From contig NZ_CP032762.1 of assembly GCF_003641205.1 (NCBI RefSeq), forward strand, positions 1,736,001 through 1,800,000: a stretch of DNA of 64,000 nucleotides, in the 5' to 3' direction. The position numbers and the translations under genes are program-made. Shown piece by piece: positions 15,185 to 23,221 of the stretch. The notes under the pieces were generated by a model that saw only the letters and a program-made list of their open reading frames with translations, did no database searches and was not told the origin of the DNA. The stretch is from Rhodococcus sp. P1Y. GTDB lineage: Bacteria > Actinomycetota > Actinomycetes > Mycobacteriales > Mycobacteriaceae. Numbering within the stretch: position 1 is the stretch's first letter; every line of letters begins with the position of its first letter.

Positions 15185-16771
15185 TCAGCCGTCGACAGTG
15201 CGGTGGGGTGAGGACGTCGCGGTGGCGCCGAATTCGTTGCGAAGTGTTCGCTTGAGAATCTTGCCGCTCGGATTCTTGGGTAAGCCGTCGACGACGTGCA
15301 CGATTTTGGGAACTTTGTACCCTGCCAACTGAGTTCGGCAATAGTCGATCACCATGGATTCGGTAAGATCCCGTCCCGCGCGCGGCACCACCGCCGCAGC
15401 GACGGTTTCGATCCAGCGAGGATGAGCGATCCCGAACACCGCAGCCTCGGCGACGGCGTCCATCTGATAGAGAACTTCTTCGACCTCGCGGGTTGCCACG
15501 TTCTCGCCGCCCGACTTGATCATGTCTTTTTTTCGGTCGACGACGAACAGATATCCATCCGAGTCCAGGTATCCGAGGTCGCCGGAGTGGAACCAGCCAC
15601 CGCGAAATGCCTCGGCGGTCTTCTCCGGAGCACGAAAGTAGCCCGAGGTGGCCTGCGGGCTACGATGCACGATTTCGCCGACCTCACCGGAGGGGAGTGG
15701 GTGGTCGCGTTCGTCGACGATCGCCGTCTCCACGTTGAGGGCGGGTAAGCCCGCTGACCCGGCATGGGAGACCTGGTCGGCGGGTCCGAGGATCGTCGCA
15801 ACGGAGGCCATCTCCGTCTGTCCGTAGAGGTTCCACAATGACACGTCGGGTAGTCGCCTGGTCATCTCGGCCAGGATTTCGACCGGCATCGGCGAGGCAC
15901 CGTAGTACCCTTTGCGGAGCGAGGACAGGTCTGTGCGTTCGAACAACGGTGAACGAAGAAGGTCGATCCAGACGGTGGGAGGACCGAACAAATTGGTGAC
16001 GTGCTCGGATTCGATCGTGTGCAGGAGCGCCTCGATGTTCGGCCCGTCGAGAATGATGCTCGTTGCGCCCAGAAGAATGTCGGTGCTGAGGAAATTATCC
16101 AGCTGAGCGCAGTGGTACAGCGGCAGGGCGTGAACTTCGACGTCCTCGGCGTTCATCTCTCCACTGACGATACAGCTCATGTACTGCCACATCAGTGAGC
16201 GCGAAGACAGCACAGCACCTTTGGGGCGAGACTCGGTGCCACTGGTGTACATCAACCGAACCGGATCGTCGTCCTCGACAGTCAAGTCGGGTACTGCGCC
16301 AAGACTGTCCATCCAGTCCTCTACCGCCGACCAGCCCGAAGGGGAGTCAGTGCTTCCGATTGTCGCAGTCAGCCGCACCCGGCCCTTGGACAATGCGAGC
16401 GCGCGGGCGGCGACATCGGTGAGTCCCTGTCCGACAACGAAAGTAGTTGCCTCGCTGTGGTCGAGAATGTAGGCGATCTCGTTGTCGTTGAGCATGAAGT
16501 TGATCGGAACGCACACCATCCCGATCCGTGCTGTCGCGAACGTCAGAACCGGGAACTGCCAACAATTGCGACTCAGCAGGGCGAGGGTATCGCCTTTGCC
16601 GAACCCTTCTTCTGTGAGCGCTGCTGCGGCACGGTCGATCCGCTCGTCGAATTCCGCGAAGGTCAGCCTGGTGTCACCGTCGACGATCGCGGTCTTGTTC
16701 GGAAACCGCCTTGCGGTTCTGCGTGGGATGTCCCCGATCGACTGCTGTCGGGCTCGACGTACCGTCGACAT
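15185..16771 (-). CDS. Acyl-CoA synthetase (AMP-dependent ligase)
   Basis: A 528-residue adenylate-forming enzyme that should activate a carboxylic acid to its CoA thioester in two steps using ATP. The AMP-binding loop is YTSGTESRPKGAV, followed by YGQTEMAS, HSGDLGYLDSDGYLFVVDR, the hinge KKDMIKSGGENV and the C-terminal catalytic Lys in NPSGKILKR. It is the last gene of a leftward operon with NPD flavoprotein, crotonase, acyl-CoA dehydrogenase and phosphotransferase. ATG 16771 has GAGGAAG upstream; an in-frame ATG at 16795 would overlap the preceding gene. Confidence 0.92.
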   Translation of the reverse strand: MSTVRRARQQSIGDIPRRTARRFPNKTAIVDGDTRLTFAEFDERIDRAAAALTEEGFGKGDTLALLSRNCWQFPVLTFATARIGMVCVPINFMLNDNEIAYILDHSEATTFVVGQGLTDVAARALALSKGRVRLTATIGSTDSPSGWSAVEDWMDSLGAVPDLTVEDDDPVRLMYTSGTESRPKGAVLSSRSLMWQYMSCIVSGEMNAEDVEVHALPLYHCAQLDNFLSTDILLGATSIILDGPNIEALLHTIESEHVTNLFGPPTVWIDLLRSPLFERTDLSSLRKGYYGASPMPVEILAEMTRRLPDVSLWNLYGQTEMASVATILGPADQVSHAGSAGLPALNVETAIVDERDHPLPSGEVGEIVHRSPQATSGYFRAPEKTAEAFRGGWFHSGDLGYLDSDGYLFVVDRKKDMIKSGGENVATREVEEVLYQMDAVAEAAVFGIAHPRWIETVAAAVVPRAGRDLTESMVIDYCRTQLAGYKVPKIVHVVDGLPKNPSGKILKRTLRNEFGATATSSPHRTVDG

Positions 16772-16781
16772 CGTGTCTTCC

Positions 16782-17807
16782 TCAGGCCGGTGCATGGGAA
16801 CCTTTCAGCGATGTAGCGAGCCGGCCGGCGATTATTCGGGCGGCATCGGTGATGATCCTATCGATCACCTCTGCACAGGAGGCCACCTCGCCGATCAGCC
16901 CTTGAGATTGCCCGGCCCACCACATTCCGCCCTCCATGTCGCCGTCGGTGAGAACGGAGGAACGACCCCGCTTTCCGGAAGCAAGGTGTGCAACGTCTGC
17001 AAAAGTTGCACCGTCGCGAGCGGAAATTTCCGCGATCTCGTCCGAGATTCCGTTCCGTGCTACACGGGCGGTGTTGCCGAACTCGCGAAAGACGATGCGT
17101 GTTGCGCGTTCGTCGTTGGCAACGATCTGATTTTTGACGTTGTCGTGAACCGGAGCCTCGTCGGTCGCGACGAACCTGGTGCCCATATTGATCGCAGAAG
17201 CACCTAGAGCGAGAGCGGCCACGAGGCCGGAACCGTCGGCGAAACCGCCGCTGGCGATGACTGGTATTTGGAGAGCCTGGGCAGCAACGGGTATGAGCAC
17301 CAGACCAGGGACGTCGTCGTTGCCTGGATGTCCTGCGCACTCGAATCCGTCGATGCTCACGGCGTCGACTCCCAGCGCCTGGGCGCGTATCGCGTGCCTC
17401 ACGCTCACAGCTTTGTGAATGACCTTCACTCCCGCGGCACTGAAGGCGGGCATGTATTCAGCAGGATTCGCGCCGGCGGTTTCGACGATCTTCACCCCTG
17501 AGTCGATGATCACGTCGCGGTAAGCGGCGTAGGGTATCGGGTCCAGCGACGGAAGAATCGTCAGATTCACTCCGAACGGCCGGTCCGTCATGGTTCTGCA
17601 CCTCGCTATCTCCGCAGCGAGTGCGTCGGGCGTGGGTTGAGTCAGAGCAGTGATGAATCCCAATGCTCCCGCGTTCGCGACCGCGGAAATCAGGTCTGCA
17701 GTCCCCACCCCGGTCATCCCGCCACAGACGACCGGATGGTCGATGCCGAAGAGGCGGGTGAACTCCGTAGTGATCGTAATGTCGACACTCCTGTCTCGGG
17801 TGGTCAT
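16782..17807 (-). CDS. NPD/nitronate-monooxygenase-family flavin oxidoreductase
   Basis: A 341-residue TIM-barrel FMN protein of the 2-nitropropane dioxygenase family, with HPVVCGGMTGVGTADLISAV at the start and IASGGFADGSGLVAALALGA, the phosphate-binding region, in the middle. In steroid degraders a homologue, IpdC, acts as an oxidoreductase on a CoA-linked ring intermediate. The operon context here (CoA ligase, crotonase, acyl-CoA dehydrogenase) makes an IpdC-like role more likely than nitronate oxidation, but this is inference. The start overlaps the crotonase stop as ATGA. Confidence 0.86.
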   Translation of the reverse strand: MTTRDRSVDITITTEFTRLFGIDHPVVCGGMTGVGTADLISAVANAGALGFITALTQPTPDALAAEIARCRTMTDRPFGVNLTILPSLDPIPYAAYRDVIIDSGVKIVETAGANPAEYMPAFSAAGVKVIHKAVSVRHAIRAQALGVDAVSIDGFECAGHPGNDDVPGLVLIPVAAQALQIPVIASGGFADGSGLVAALALGASAINMGTRFVATDEAPVHDNVKNQIVANDERATRIVFREFGNTARVARNGISDEIAEISARDGATFADVAHLASGKRGRSSVLTDGDMEGGMWWAGQSQGLIGEVASCAEVIDRIITDAARIIAGRLATSLKGSHAPA

Positions 17808-18601
17808 CGCCCGGTGAACACCGGTGCACGCTTGTTGCGGAACGCATTCAACGCCTCGGTCATGTCGCTCGTGCGGGTGGCGAGCACTTGATTGCGGTTT
17901 TCGACCGAAAGAGCGGAGTCCAGCGAGGGCGCTGTCGCATTGATCCGAAGAACGTCCTTGGTCAGTCTCATCCCGATCGGGCTGTTTGCACAGATGGTGA
18001 GCGCGATGTCCAGGGCTCGGCCGAGCAGGTCCTCTGGTTCGACCAGACTGGTAACCAAGCCGATGCGATACGCATGGTGCGCGTCGACGAAGTTCCCGGT
18101 CAGCAGGATCTCGGTGGCGGGTCCGGTGCCGACGATCCGCGGCAGAAGATAGGAGCTTCCGACGTCCCCGCCGGACAGGCCGACTTTGACGAACGCTGCG
18201 TTGAATCGAGCGGCTGACGAGGCGATGCGGATGTCGGCAGCCAAGGCCAACCCCATTCCGGCTCCGGCGGCCGCACCGTTGACTGCTGCGATGACCGGTG
18301 TAGCCATGGTGTGAAATCCAGAAACCGATGCGGCCCAATGAGTTTGGCCGACGAGCATCTCCTCGGCCGACATGGCCGACAGTTCCGCGACGTGGTCGAG
18401 GTCAAGGCCGGCGCAGAAAGCACGTCCGGATCCCGTCAAGATCAGCACTCGCGCGTCGGGAGTCTCATCGACCTCCCTCTGGAGGCGTACGAACTCGTCG
18501 AACATCTCGAAGGTGATCGCGTTGGATCGGTGTGGCCGATTCAGTGTTGCCAGCACAACGCCCGGGGCGGGCTCGCTCAGTGTCAGCGTGTTGTATTTCA
18601 T
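17804..18601 (-). CDS. Enoyl-CoA hydratase/isomerase (crotonase) family protein
   Basis: A 265-residue crotonase. The oxyanion-hole segments are AFCAGLDLDHV and NGAAAGAGMGLALAADI. Lined up by eye with rat enoyl-CoA hydratase, the two catalytic glutamates (Glu144 and Glu164) are replaced by Gly and Phe, while an Asp occurs in GLSGGDVG. A plain hydratase reaction is therefore doubtful; an isomerase, lyase or ring-opening hydrolase role fits better. It is coupled by ATGA overlaps to both neighbours, the acyl-CoA dehydrogenase upstream and the NPD flavoprotein downstream. Confidence 0.9.
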   Translation of the reverse strand: MKYNTLTLSEPAPGVVLATLNRPHRSNAITFEMFDEFVRLQREVDETPDARVLILTGSGRAFCAGLDLDHVAELSAMSAEEMLVGQTHWAASVSGFHTMATPVIAAVNGAAAGAGMGLALAADIRIASSAARFNAAFVKVGLSGGDVGSSYLLPRIVGTGPATEILLTGNFVDAHHAYRIGLVTSLVEPEDLLGRALDIALTICANSPIGMRLTKDVLRINATAPSLDSALSVENRNQVLATRTSDMTEALNAFRNKRAPVFTGR

Positions 18602-19827
18602 CGGACGACGCTCAGCACGGGCTCGGCAGCAAGTTCGGTGCGGGCGAGAGAGCGGCTGTGCACCTCGTCCGGCCCGTCTGCGATTTGCAGGAAGCGGGCT
18701 TGCGAATACATCATGGCAAGTGTGGTGTCCTGTGAAACTCCGGCACCGCCGAAAAGCTGTATTGCGTTGTCGACCACGCTCTTAGCAACGCGTGGTGTCA
18801 TGATCTTGGCTGCTGCTATGTCGTGGCGGGCGGCTTTGGCACCGTTGACGTCCATGTTCCATGCGGCTCTGAGGACCAGGAGTCTGGCGGCATCGACATT
18901 GACTCGTGCTTCGCCGATCCATTGCTGTACTACGCCTTTGTCTGCAAGAGGCGTTCCGAAAGCCACGCGCTCTTGTGCGCGACGAGTCATCAGTGCGATC
19001 GCACGTTCGGCCATGCCGATCAATCGCATGCAGTGATGGATTCGTCCAGGCCCAAGCCGGGTCTGGGCGACCGAGAAACCCTCGCCCCGCGGACCGAGCA
19101 GATTCGTTTTTGGAACTCGGACGCCGTCGAACACCAGCTCGCCGTGCCCGCCTTCCTGGCGGTCGTCGTACCCCAGCACCGACGTCGATCTGAGTACTGT
19201 CAGGCCTGGCGAATCCATCGGGACCAGAACGATGCTGTGCCTGCGCCCCTGTCGAGCGTCCGGGTCGGTCACTCCCATGACCAAGTCGACTGCGCACTCT
19301 GGCCGCAATGCGCCTGTTGTCCACCACTTCCGCCCGGTGATGACCCAATCGCTGCCGGCGTCCTCGATCAGTGTGGACACGTTGTTGGCATCCGAGCTGG
19401 CGACAGCTGGTTCGGTCATCGAGAAGCATGATCGGATATCTCCAGCCAGCAGGGGCTCGAGCCATGTCGACTTCTGCTCGTCGGTGCCGAAGCGATTCAA
19501 TAGTTCCATATTTCCCGTGTCGGGTGCCGAGCAGTTCAACGCCTCAGGAGCGATCAGCGGGCTCCATCCGGTGAGCTCGGCAAGTGGTGCGTACTCGAGG
19601 TTGGTCAGGCCTGGCGTGTTCTCGTCACCTGCACGAAACAGGTTCCACAGACCCATCTCGCGAGCTTCGGGCTTGAGCCGGGCCATGACTGGGGAAGGCC
19701 CCCAGTAGTCTGAATTCGACCGGAAATGCTCGGCTGCAGCGACTTCCGAAGGAATGACAGAGTTCTGCATGAAGTGGATCAGGTTCTTGCGCAGCGATTC
19801 GACTTTTGCGGTGTGTGCAAAGTCCAT
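18598..19827 (-). CDS. Acyl-CoA dehydrogenase
   Basis: A 409-residue FAD enzyme of the acyl-CoA dehydrogenase family. Recognisable parts are CFSMTEPAVASSDA (FAD/substrate loop), ITGRKWWTTGA, the central GPRGEGFSVAQTRLGPGRIHH and the C-terminal FGGAGVSQDTTLAMMYSQAR. It should make the alpha,beta-unsaturated acyl-CoA in a beta-oxidation-like step. The N-terminal domain resembles the FadE class often encoded beside phosphotransferase-like proteins in actinobacteria, as here. The phosphotransferase gene lies 35 bases upstream; the crotonase gene follows with ATGA overlap. Confidence 0.92.
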   Translation of the reverse strand: MDFAHTAKVESLRKNLIHFMQNSVIPSEVAAAEHFRSNSDYWGPSPVMARLKPEAREMGLWNLFRAGDENTPGLTNLEYAPLAELTGWSPLIAPEALNCSAPDTGNMELLNRFGTDEQKSTWLEPLLAGDIRSCFSMTEPAVASSDANNVSTLIEDAGSDWVITGRKWWTTGALRPECAVDLVMGVTDPDARQGRRHSIVLVPMDSPGLTVLRSTSVLGYDDRQEGGHGELVFDGVRVPKTNLLGPRGEGFSVAQTRLGPGRIHHCMRLIGMAERAIALMTRRAQERVAFGTPLADKGVVQQWIGEARVNVDAARLLVLRAAWNMDVNGAKAARHDIAAAKIMTPRVAKSVVDNAIQLFGGAGVSQDTTLAMMYSQARFLQIADGPDEVHSRSLARTELAAEPVLSVVR

Positions 19828-19862
19828 GGTTAGTGCCCTTCTGGATCACGGTGAGTGCGGAC

Positions 19863-20957
19863 TCAGTAACGCAATGCCGCTATGGATGAGGTTCTGGCGG
19901 CATGCTGTGCTCGGTCGACCAGAGGACGGACCATCGCACCCACGTCGTCGAATCCGTCGCCCACGGTCTGACCCTTTTGGTACCGGGCGTGGATGCCCGC
20001 GAGGATGATTGCGATCTTCAGATCCGCGAACACGAGATACCACTCCAACGAGACCGTGTCGACATCGTGGTGCGCTCCGTAGATGGTGAGAATGTCCGTA
20101 CGGCTGGGGAATCCGGGGAGGGCCGTCAACCCACCGGTGATCGGATTCGGTTCCTCGCCCGGTTGGTCCCAGAAACTCAGCATGACAGCGAGATCGGCCG
20201 TGCAGTCGCCGAGGGTCGACATCTCCCAGTCGAGCACACCGAGTACCTTGCCCGGGTCCTCGCGAGAGACCATGAGATTGTCGATCTTGAAGTCGCCGTG
20301 CACGAGACCGACGGATCGGGTCTGCGGAAGCGAGCGAGTGAGGGCTTCGAACAGGTCGTCGACGGTGGAGACCAGATCTTCCACCAAAGGTGTCCGCGAT
20401 GAATCCCATTGCCCCGCCCACCGTCGGAGTTGGCGTTCGGTGTAGCCGTTCGGTCGGCCGAAATTTTCGAGTCCGACGGCGTCGGTATCGACGAGGTGTA
20501 GTTCCGAAAGTAGTTGTGCGGCAGATGCACCCAGTGACGCTCGCTGTTCGATACTCAACGATGCGGCATCCTCGGGGGAACGCAGTGTGATCCCGTCGAG
20601 TCGATCCATCAAGTAGAACGGTGCACCCAGCACGCCGCCGTCCTCGCACATGCACACGGTCGTGGGCACGGGGATGGCGGTATCTGCCAGAGCCGACATC
20701 ACGCGGTACTCGCGGGACATGTCGTGAGCGCTGTCGAGAACGGTACCGAACGGTGGACGGCGCAAGATCCATGAGTGCTTCTCATCGTCCAACCGATAGG
20801 TGGGATTCGAACGTCCACCACTCAGAAGTTCGGCGGTCAACTCTCCCACGACGCCGCTGGGAAGCTCCTTCTGCAAGTACGCAGTCAGGGCGTGCACGTC
20901 GAGGCTGGCCTCGCGATTGGCTACGGGTGCACGCGCACCGGCCTGTGGGTAATTCAT
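19863..20957 (-). CDS. Phosphotransferase family protein (APH fold)
   Basis: A 364-residue kinase-like protein of the aminoglycoside-phosphotransferase fold. The Brenner motif is LVHGDFKIDNLMVS and the metal-binding segment is VLDWEMSTLGD. The early GGRSNPTYRL and WILRRPP are typical of the ACAD10/11-like group, whose members phosphorylate hydroxyacyl-CoA. It probably phosphorylates a 4-hydroxyacyl-CoA or similar intermediate so that the dehydrogenase next door can act; this is inference. ATG 20957 has GAGAGGGG upstream. The first operator copy lies at 20977, so this is the first gene of the leftward operon. Confidence 0.88.
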   Translation of the reverse strand: MNYPQAGARAPVANREASLDVHALTAYLQKELPSGVVGELTAELLSGGRSNPTYRLDDEKHSWILRRPPFGTVLDSAHDMSREYRVMSALADTAIPVPTTVCMCEDGGVLGAPFYLMDRLDGITLRSPEDAASLSIEQRASLGASAAQLLSELHLVDTDAVGLENFGRPNGYTERQLRRWAGQWDSSRTPLVEDLVSTVDDLFEALTRSLPQTRSVGLVHGDFKIDNLMVSREDPGKVLGVLDWEMSTLGDCTADLAVMLSFWDQPGEEPNPITGGLTALPGFPSRTDILTIYGAHHDVDTVSLEWYLVFADLKIAIILAGIHARYQKGQTVGDGFDDVGAMVRPLVDRAQHAARTSSIAALRY

Positions 20958-20976
20958 ATGTTGCCCCTCTCGACAA

Positions 20977-20991
20977 CCGATCGTACGTTCG
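20977..20991. promoter_or_regulatory. Operator-like element, copy 1
   Basis: CCGATCGTACGTTCG, part of a near-palindrome running AACCGATCGTACGTTCGGTT. It lies 20 bases before the start of the phosphotransferase operon. The identical 15 bases recur at 21119, before the divergent transporter gene. The likely binder is the TetR protein encoded at 22595, which is inference from proximity. Confidence 0.7.
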
Positions 20992-21118
20992 GTTAACTTG
21001 AGCATGATGGAATGCTCTCGACTAGTCAAGCCGGTGATGAGCTTCGTTAATCGACCCTGTACAGAGGCGGACATCCTCGAACAATGGTTCGGGGTTAAAG
21101 GATGATTTTCATTGTTTG

Positions 21119-21133
21119 CCGATCGTACGTTCG
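21119..21133. promoter_or_regulatory. Operator-like element, copy 2
   Basis: An exact copy of the 15-base element at 20977, placed 68 bases before the MFS transporter start. Identical elements before two divergent units in a 243-base spacer point to shared control by one regulator. Confidence 0.7.
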
Positions 21134-21200
21134 TCTGGCACAGTATCGAAACTGTGACCTATATCTCCCACGAAGCTATTTCCGATGCTGAGGAGCAGCC

Positions 21201-22520
21201 ATGACCGATCGCACGACCGCGACCACATCTTCGAACGCGCCGTGGACGAAGGCAGACCACCGCAAGGCGAGGAAAGCGGCCATAGCAGGGGGAGTCGGCA
21301 CACTCATCGAGTACTACGACTTCAGCCTCTACGGCTACCTCGCGGTGGTCGTGGCACCTTTGTTCTTTCCCAGTAGTGACCCCACCACGTCCTTGCTGGC
21401 CTCTCTAGCAGTATTCGCAACCGCGTACTTGATGCGTCCGCTGGGCGGTGTGGTGTTCGGCCACGTGGGCGACAGGTTCGGACGTAAGACCGCGTTGCTG
21501 GCCACGTTGATCTGCATGGGATTTGCCAGTATGGCCATGGGGTTGTTGCCGACGCACGGGCAAGTGGGGATTTGGGCGAGTGTGTTGCTGTTGTTGGTGA
21601 GGCTGATGCAGGGGTTCTCGGCGGGCGGCGAAGTCGGTGGTTCGGCCACGTTCATCTCCGAATCTGCGCCCGCCCACCTCAAAGCGACGTATGGAGCGTT
21701 CACGCCACTCGGATCCACCGGAGGATTCGCCCTTGCTGCCGGCATCGCTGGTCTGACCAGCGCATTGACCACCGACGAGCAACTGCAGTCCTGGGGATGG
21801 CGGATTCCCTTCTTGCTGGCGCTCCCGTTGACTCTCTTCTGCTTGTGGGCTCGAACGCGAGTAGAGGAAACCCACGTCGCACACGGCCCCGGGGTCAAGG
21901 AAGATCATGCGCCGATCGTCAAATTGTTCCGACGTCAGCCCCTGGCGTTGCTGCAGGCGACCGGTATCAGCGCGGCATGCAACGGGACCGCGTACATCGG
22001 TCTTACGTACATGTCGATTCACCTCACGACACAATTGGGATATTCGCGAACAACGGCGTATTGGACCGCATTCGGGGTCATCGCGCTGGTGGCGCTCGCC
22101 ATGCCTATCGGCGGCCGAATCGCCGATCGAATTGGGCGCATGCGCTTCATGGCGTGGAGCCTGGTGGGCTTCTTGGCGCTCACACTGCCGGCAATGTCGG
22201 TGATGCATCATGGAATCTTCATCGCAGCCGTGGCCTACCTACTCGTCATGGTGAACACCGTGGGGACTCAAGTCGGCGCGTACACACTGTTGCCTCTGCT
22301 CTTCGAGCGAGATCTTCGGTTCACCGGTGTGGCTATGGGATGGAATCTCGGTGTGGTGATTGCCGGAGGTACAGCACCTCTGGCAGCAGTCTGGTTGATC
22401 GACCGCACGGGGTTGGTGCTCTCTCCGGCGTTCTTCGTGATGGTTTGCGCGCTGGTAGGCCTTGCCGCACTTATGGGTGTGCGGCGGCGATCGAGAGTCG
22501 CGGATCAGCGCACATGGTGA
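21201..22520 (+). CDS. MFS transporter, metabolite:H+ symporter type
   Basis: A 439-residue, twelve-helix inner-membrane transporter of the MHS subfamily (relatives of shikimate, citrate and proline/betaine symporters). It has GTLIEYYDFSLYGYLA at the first helix, the loop motif GHVGDRFGRKTALL and the repeat-like GGRIADRIGRMR in the second half. MHS proteins import organic acids with protons, so this is the likely uptake route for the acid activated by the CoA ligase of the divergent operon. AGGAG precedes the ATG. Operator copy 2 lies upstream. Confidence 0.9.
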   Translation: MTDRTTATTSSNAPWTKADHRKARKAAIAGGVGTLIEYYDFSLYGYLAVVVAPLFFPSSDPTTSLLASLAVFATAYLMRPLGGVVFGHVGDRFGRKTALLATLICMGFASMAMGLLPTHGQVGIWASVLLLLVRLMQGFSAGGEVGGSATFISESAPAHLKATYGAFTPLGSTGGFALAAGIAGLTSALTTDEQLQSWGWRIPFLLALPLTLFCLWARTRVEETHVAHGPGVKEDHAPIVKLFRRQPLALLQATGISAACNGTAYIGLTYMSIHLTTQLGYSRTTAYWTAFGVIALVALAMPIGGRIADRIGRMRFMAWSLVGFLALTLPAMSVMHHGIFIAAVAYLLVMVNTVGTQVGAYTLLPLLFERDLRFTGVAMGWNLGVVIAGGTAPLAAVWLIDRTGLVLSPAFFVMVCALVGLAALMGVRRRSRVADQRTW

Positions 22521-22537
22521 TCTCGCCGGTCCGATAG

Positions 22538-22580
22538 GGTTCGTATTCGGTCGGTACCTGTCACCGACCGAATACGAACC
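22538..22580. terminator. Perfect 18-base-pair inverted repeat between MFS and TetR genes
   Basis: The arms GGTTCGTATTCGGTCGGT (22538-22555) and ACCGACCGAATACGAACC (22563-22580) are perfectly complementary, with a 7-base loop. It begins 18 bases after the MFS stop and ends 14 bases before the TetR start, so it may end the MFS transcript, serve as a TetR operator, or both. Its TCGTA and TTCGG segments resemble the operator at 20977. Confidence 0.7.
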
Positions 22581-22594
22581 TCGGGAGAGAGTTG

Positions 22595-23173
22595 ATGGCC
22601 GTAAACGGAAGAGACGCGATTCTCTCGTCGGCAATGAGTTTGTTCACCGAACGCGGGTACTTCGGAACCACCATGAGGGATATCGCGAAGGGAGCCGACA
22701 TGACGGTGGCGTCGATTTATCACCACTTCGCGTCGAAGCAGATAATCCTTCAAGAGATAATGGTGTCCATTCTGAAGGAGACAATCTCCCTTACCCGAAA
22801 TGCTGTGCTGCAGGCAGACAATGGCTCCGTCGACCGATTGCGCGCTTTGGTGACGGCGTGGGTGATCTTCCATGCGACCAGGCGGCAAGAGGGCATTATC
22901 GGTGCCAGTGAGCTCCGCAGCCTGGACCGCGAGGGCCACCGATTGGTCGTCACACTCCGAGACGAGCAGGAGATGCTCTTCCGCGACATCATTGCCCGTG
23001 GTGTCCGCAGCGGCGAATTCGACACGCCACATCCGCAAGACGCTGCCCGTGCACTTATAACCATGGGATTCACGATTTCTATGTGGTACAAGGACTCCGG
23101 CCCAGTATCACCGCAGGAAATGGCCGATCGGTACTGTGAGCTGGCGCTGGATATGGTGCGAGCCCAACATTAG
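22595..23173 (+). CDS. TetR family transcriptional regulator
   Basis: A 192-residue TetR repressor. The N-terminal helix-turn-helix spans about residues 24-46 (MRDIAKGADMTVASIYHHF), with a ligand domain after it resembling KstR2/acyl-CoA-responsive types (GIIGASELRSL). It is probably the regulator of the divergent operons that share the element at 20977/21119, released by a CoA thioester or acid from the pathway. ATG 22595 sits after GGGAGAGA; a TTG at 22592 is also in frame. The gene is convergent with the LacI gene, 48 bases away. Confidence 0.9.
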   Translation: MAVNGRDAILSSAMSLFTERGYFGTTMRDIAKGADMTVASIYHHFASKQIILQEIMVSILKETISLTRNAVLQADNGSVDRLRALVTAWVIFHATRRQEGIIGASELRSLDREGHRLVVTLRDEQEMLFRDIIARGVRSGEFDTPHPQDAARALITMGFTISMWYKDSGPVSPQEMADRYCELALDMVRAQH

Positions 23174-23221
23174 TGTGGCGCATGGCGATTGCTCGTCCCG
23201 CCGTTCACTGTCGCGGGCACG

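Noticed and set aside
20941..21200. A KstR-type operator in the phosphotransferase/MFS spacer
   Set aside because: The repeated element there has CGTACG at its core and does not show the AAC/GTT half-sites known for KstR.
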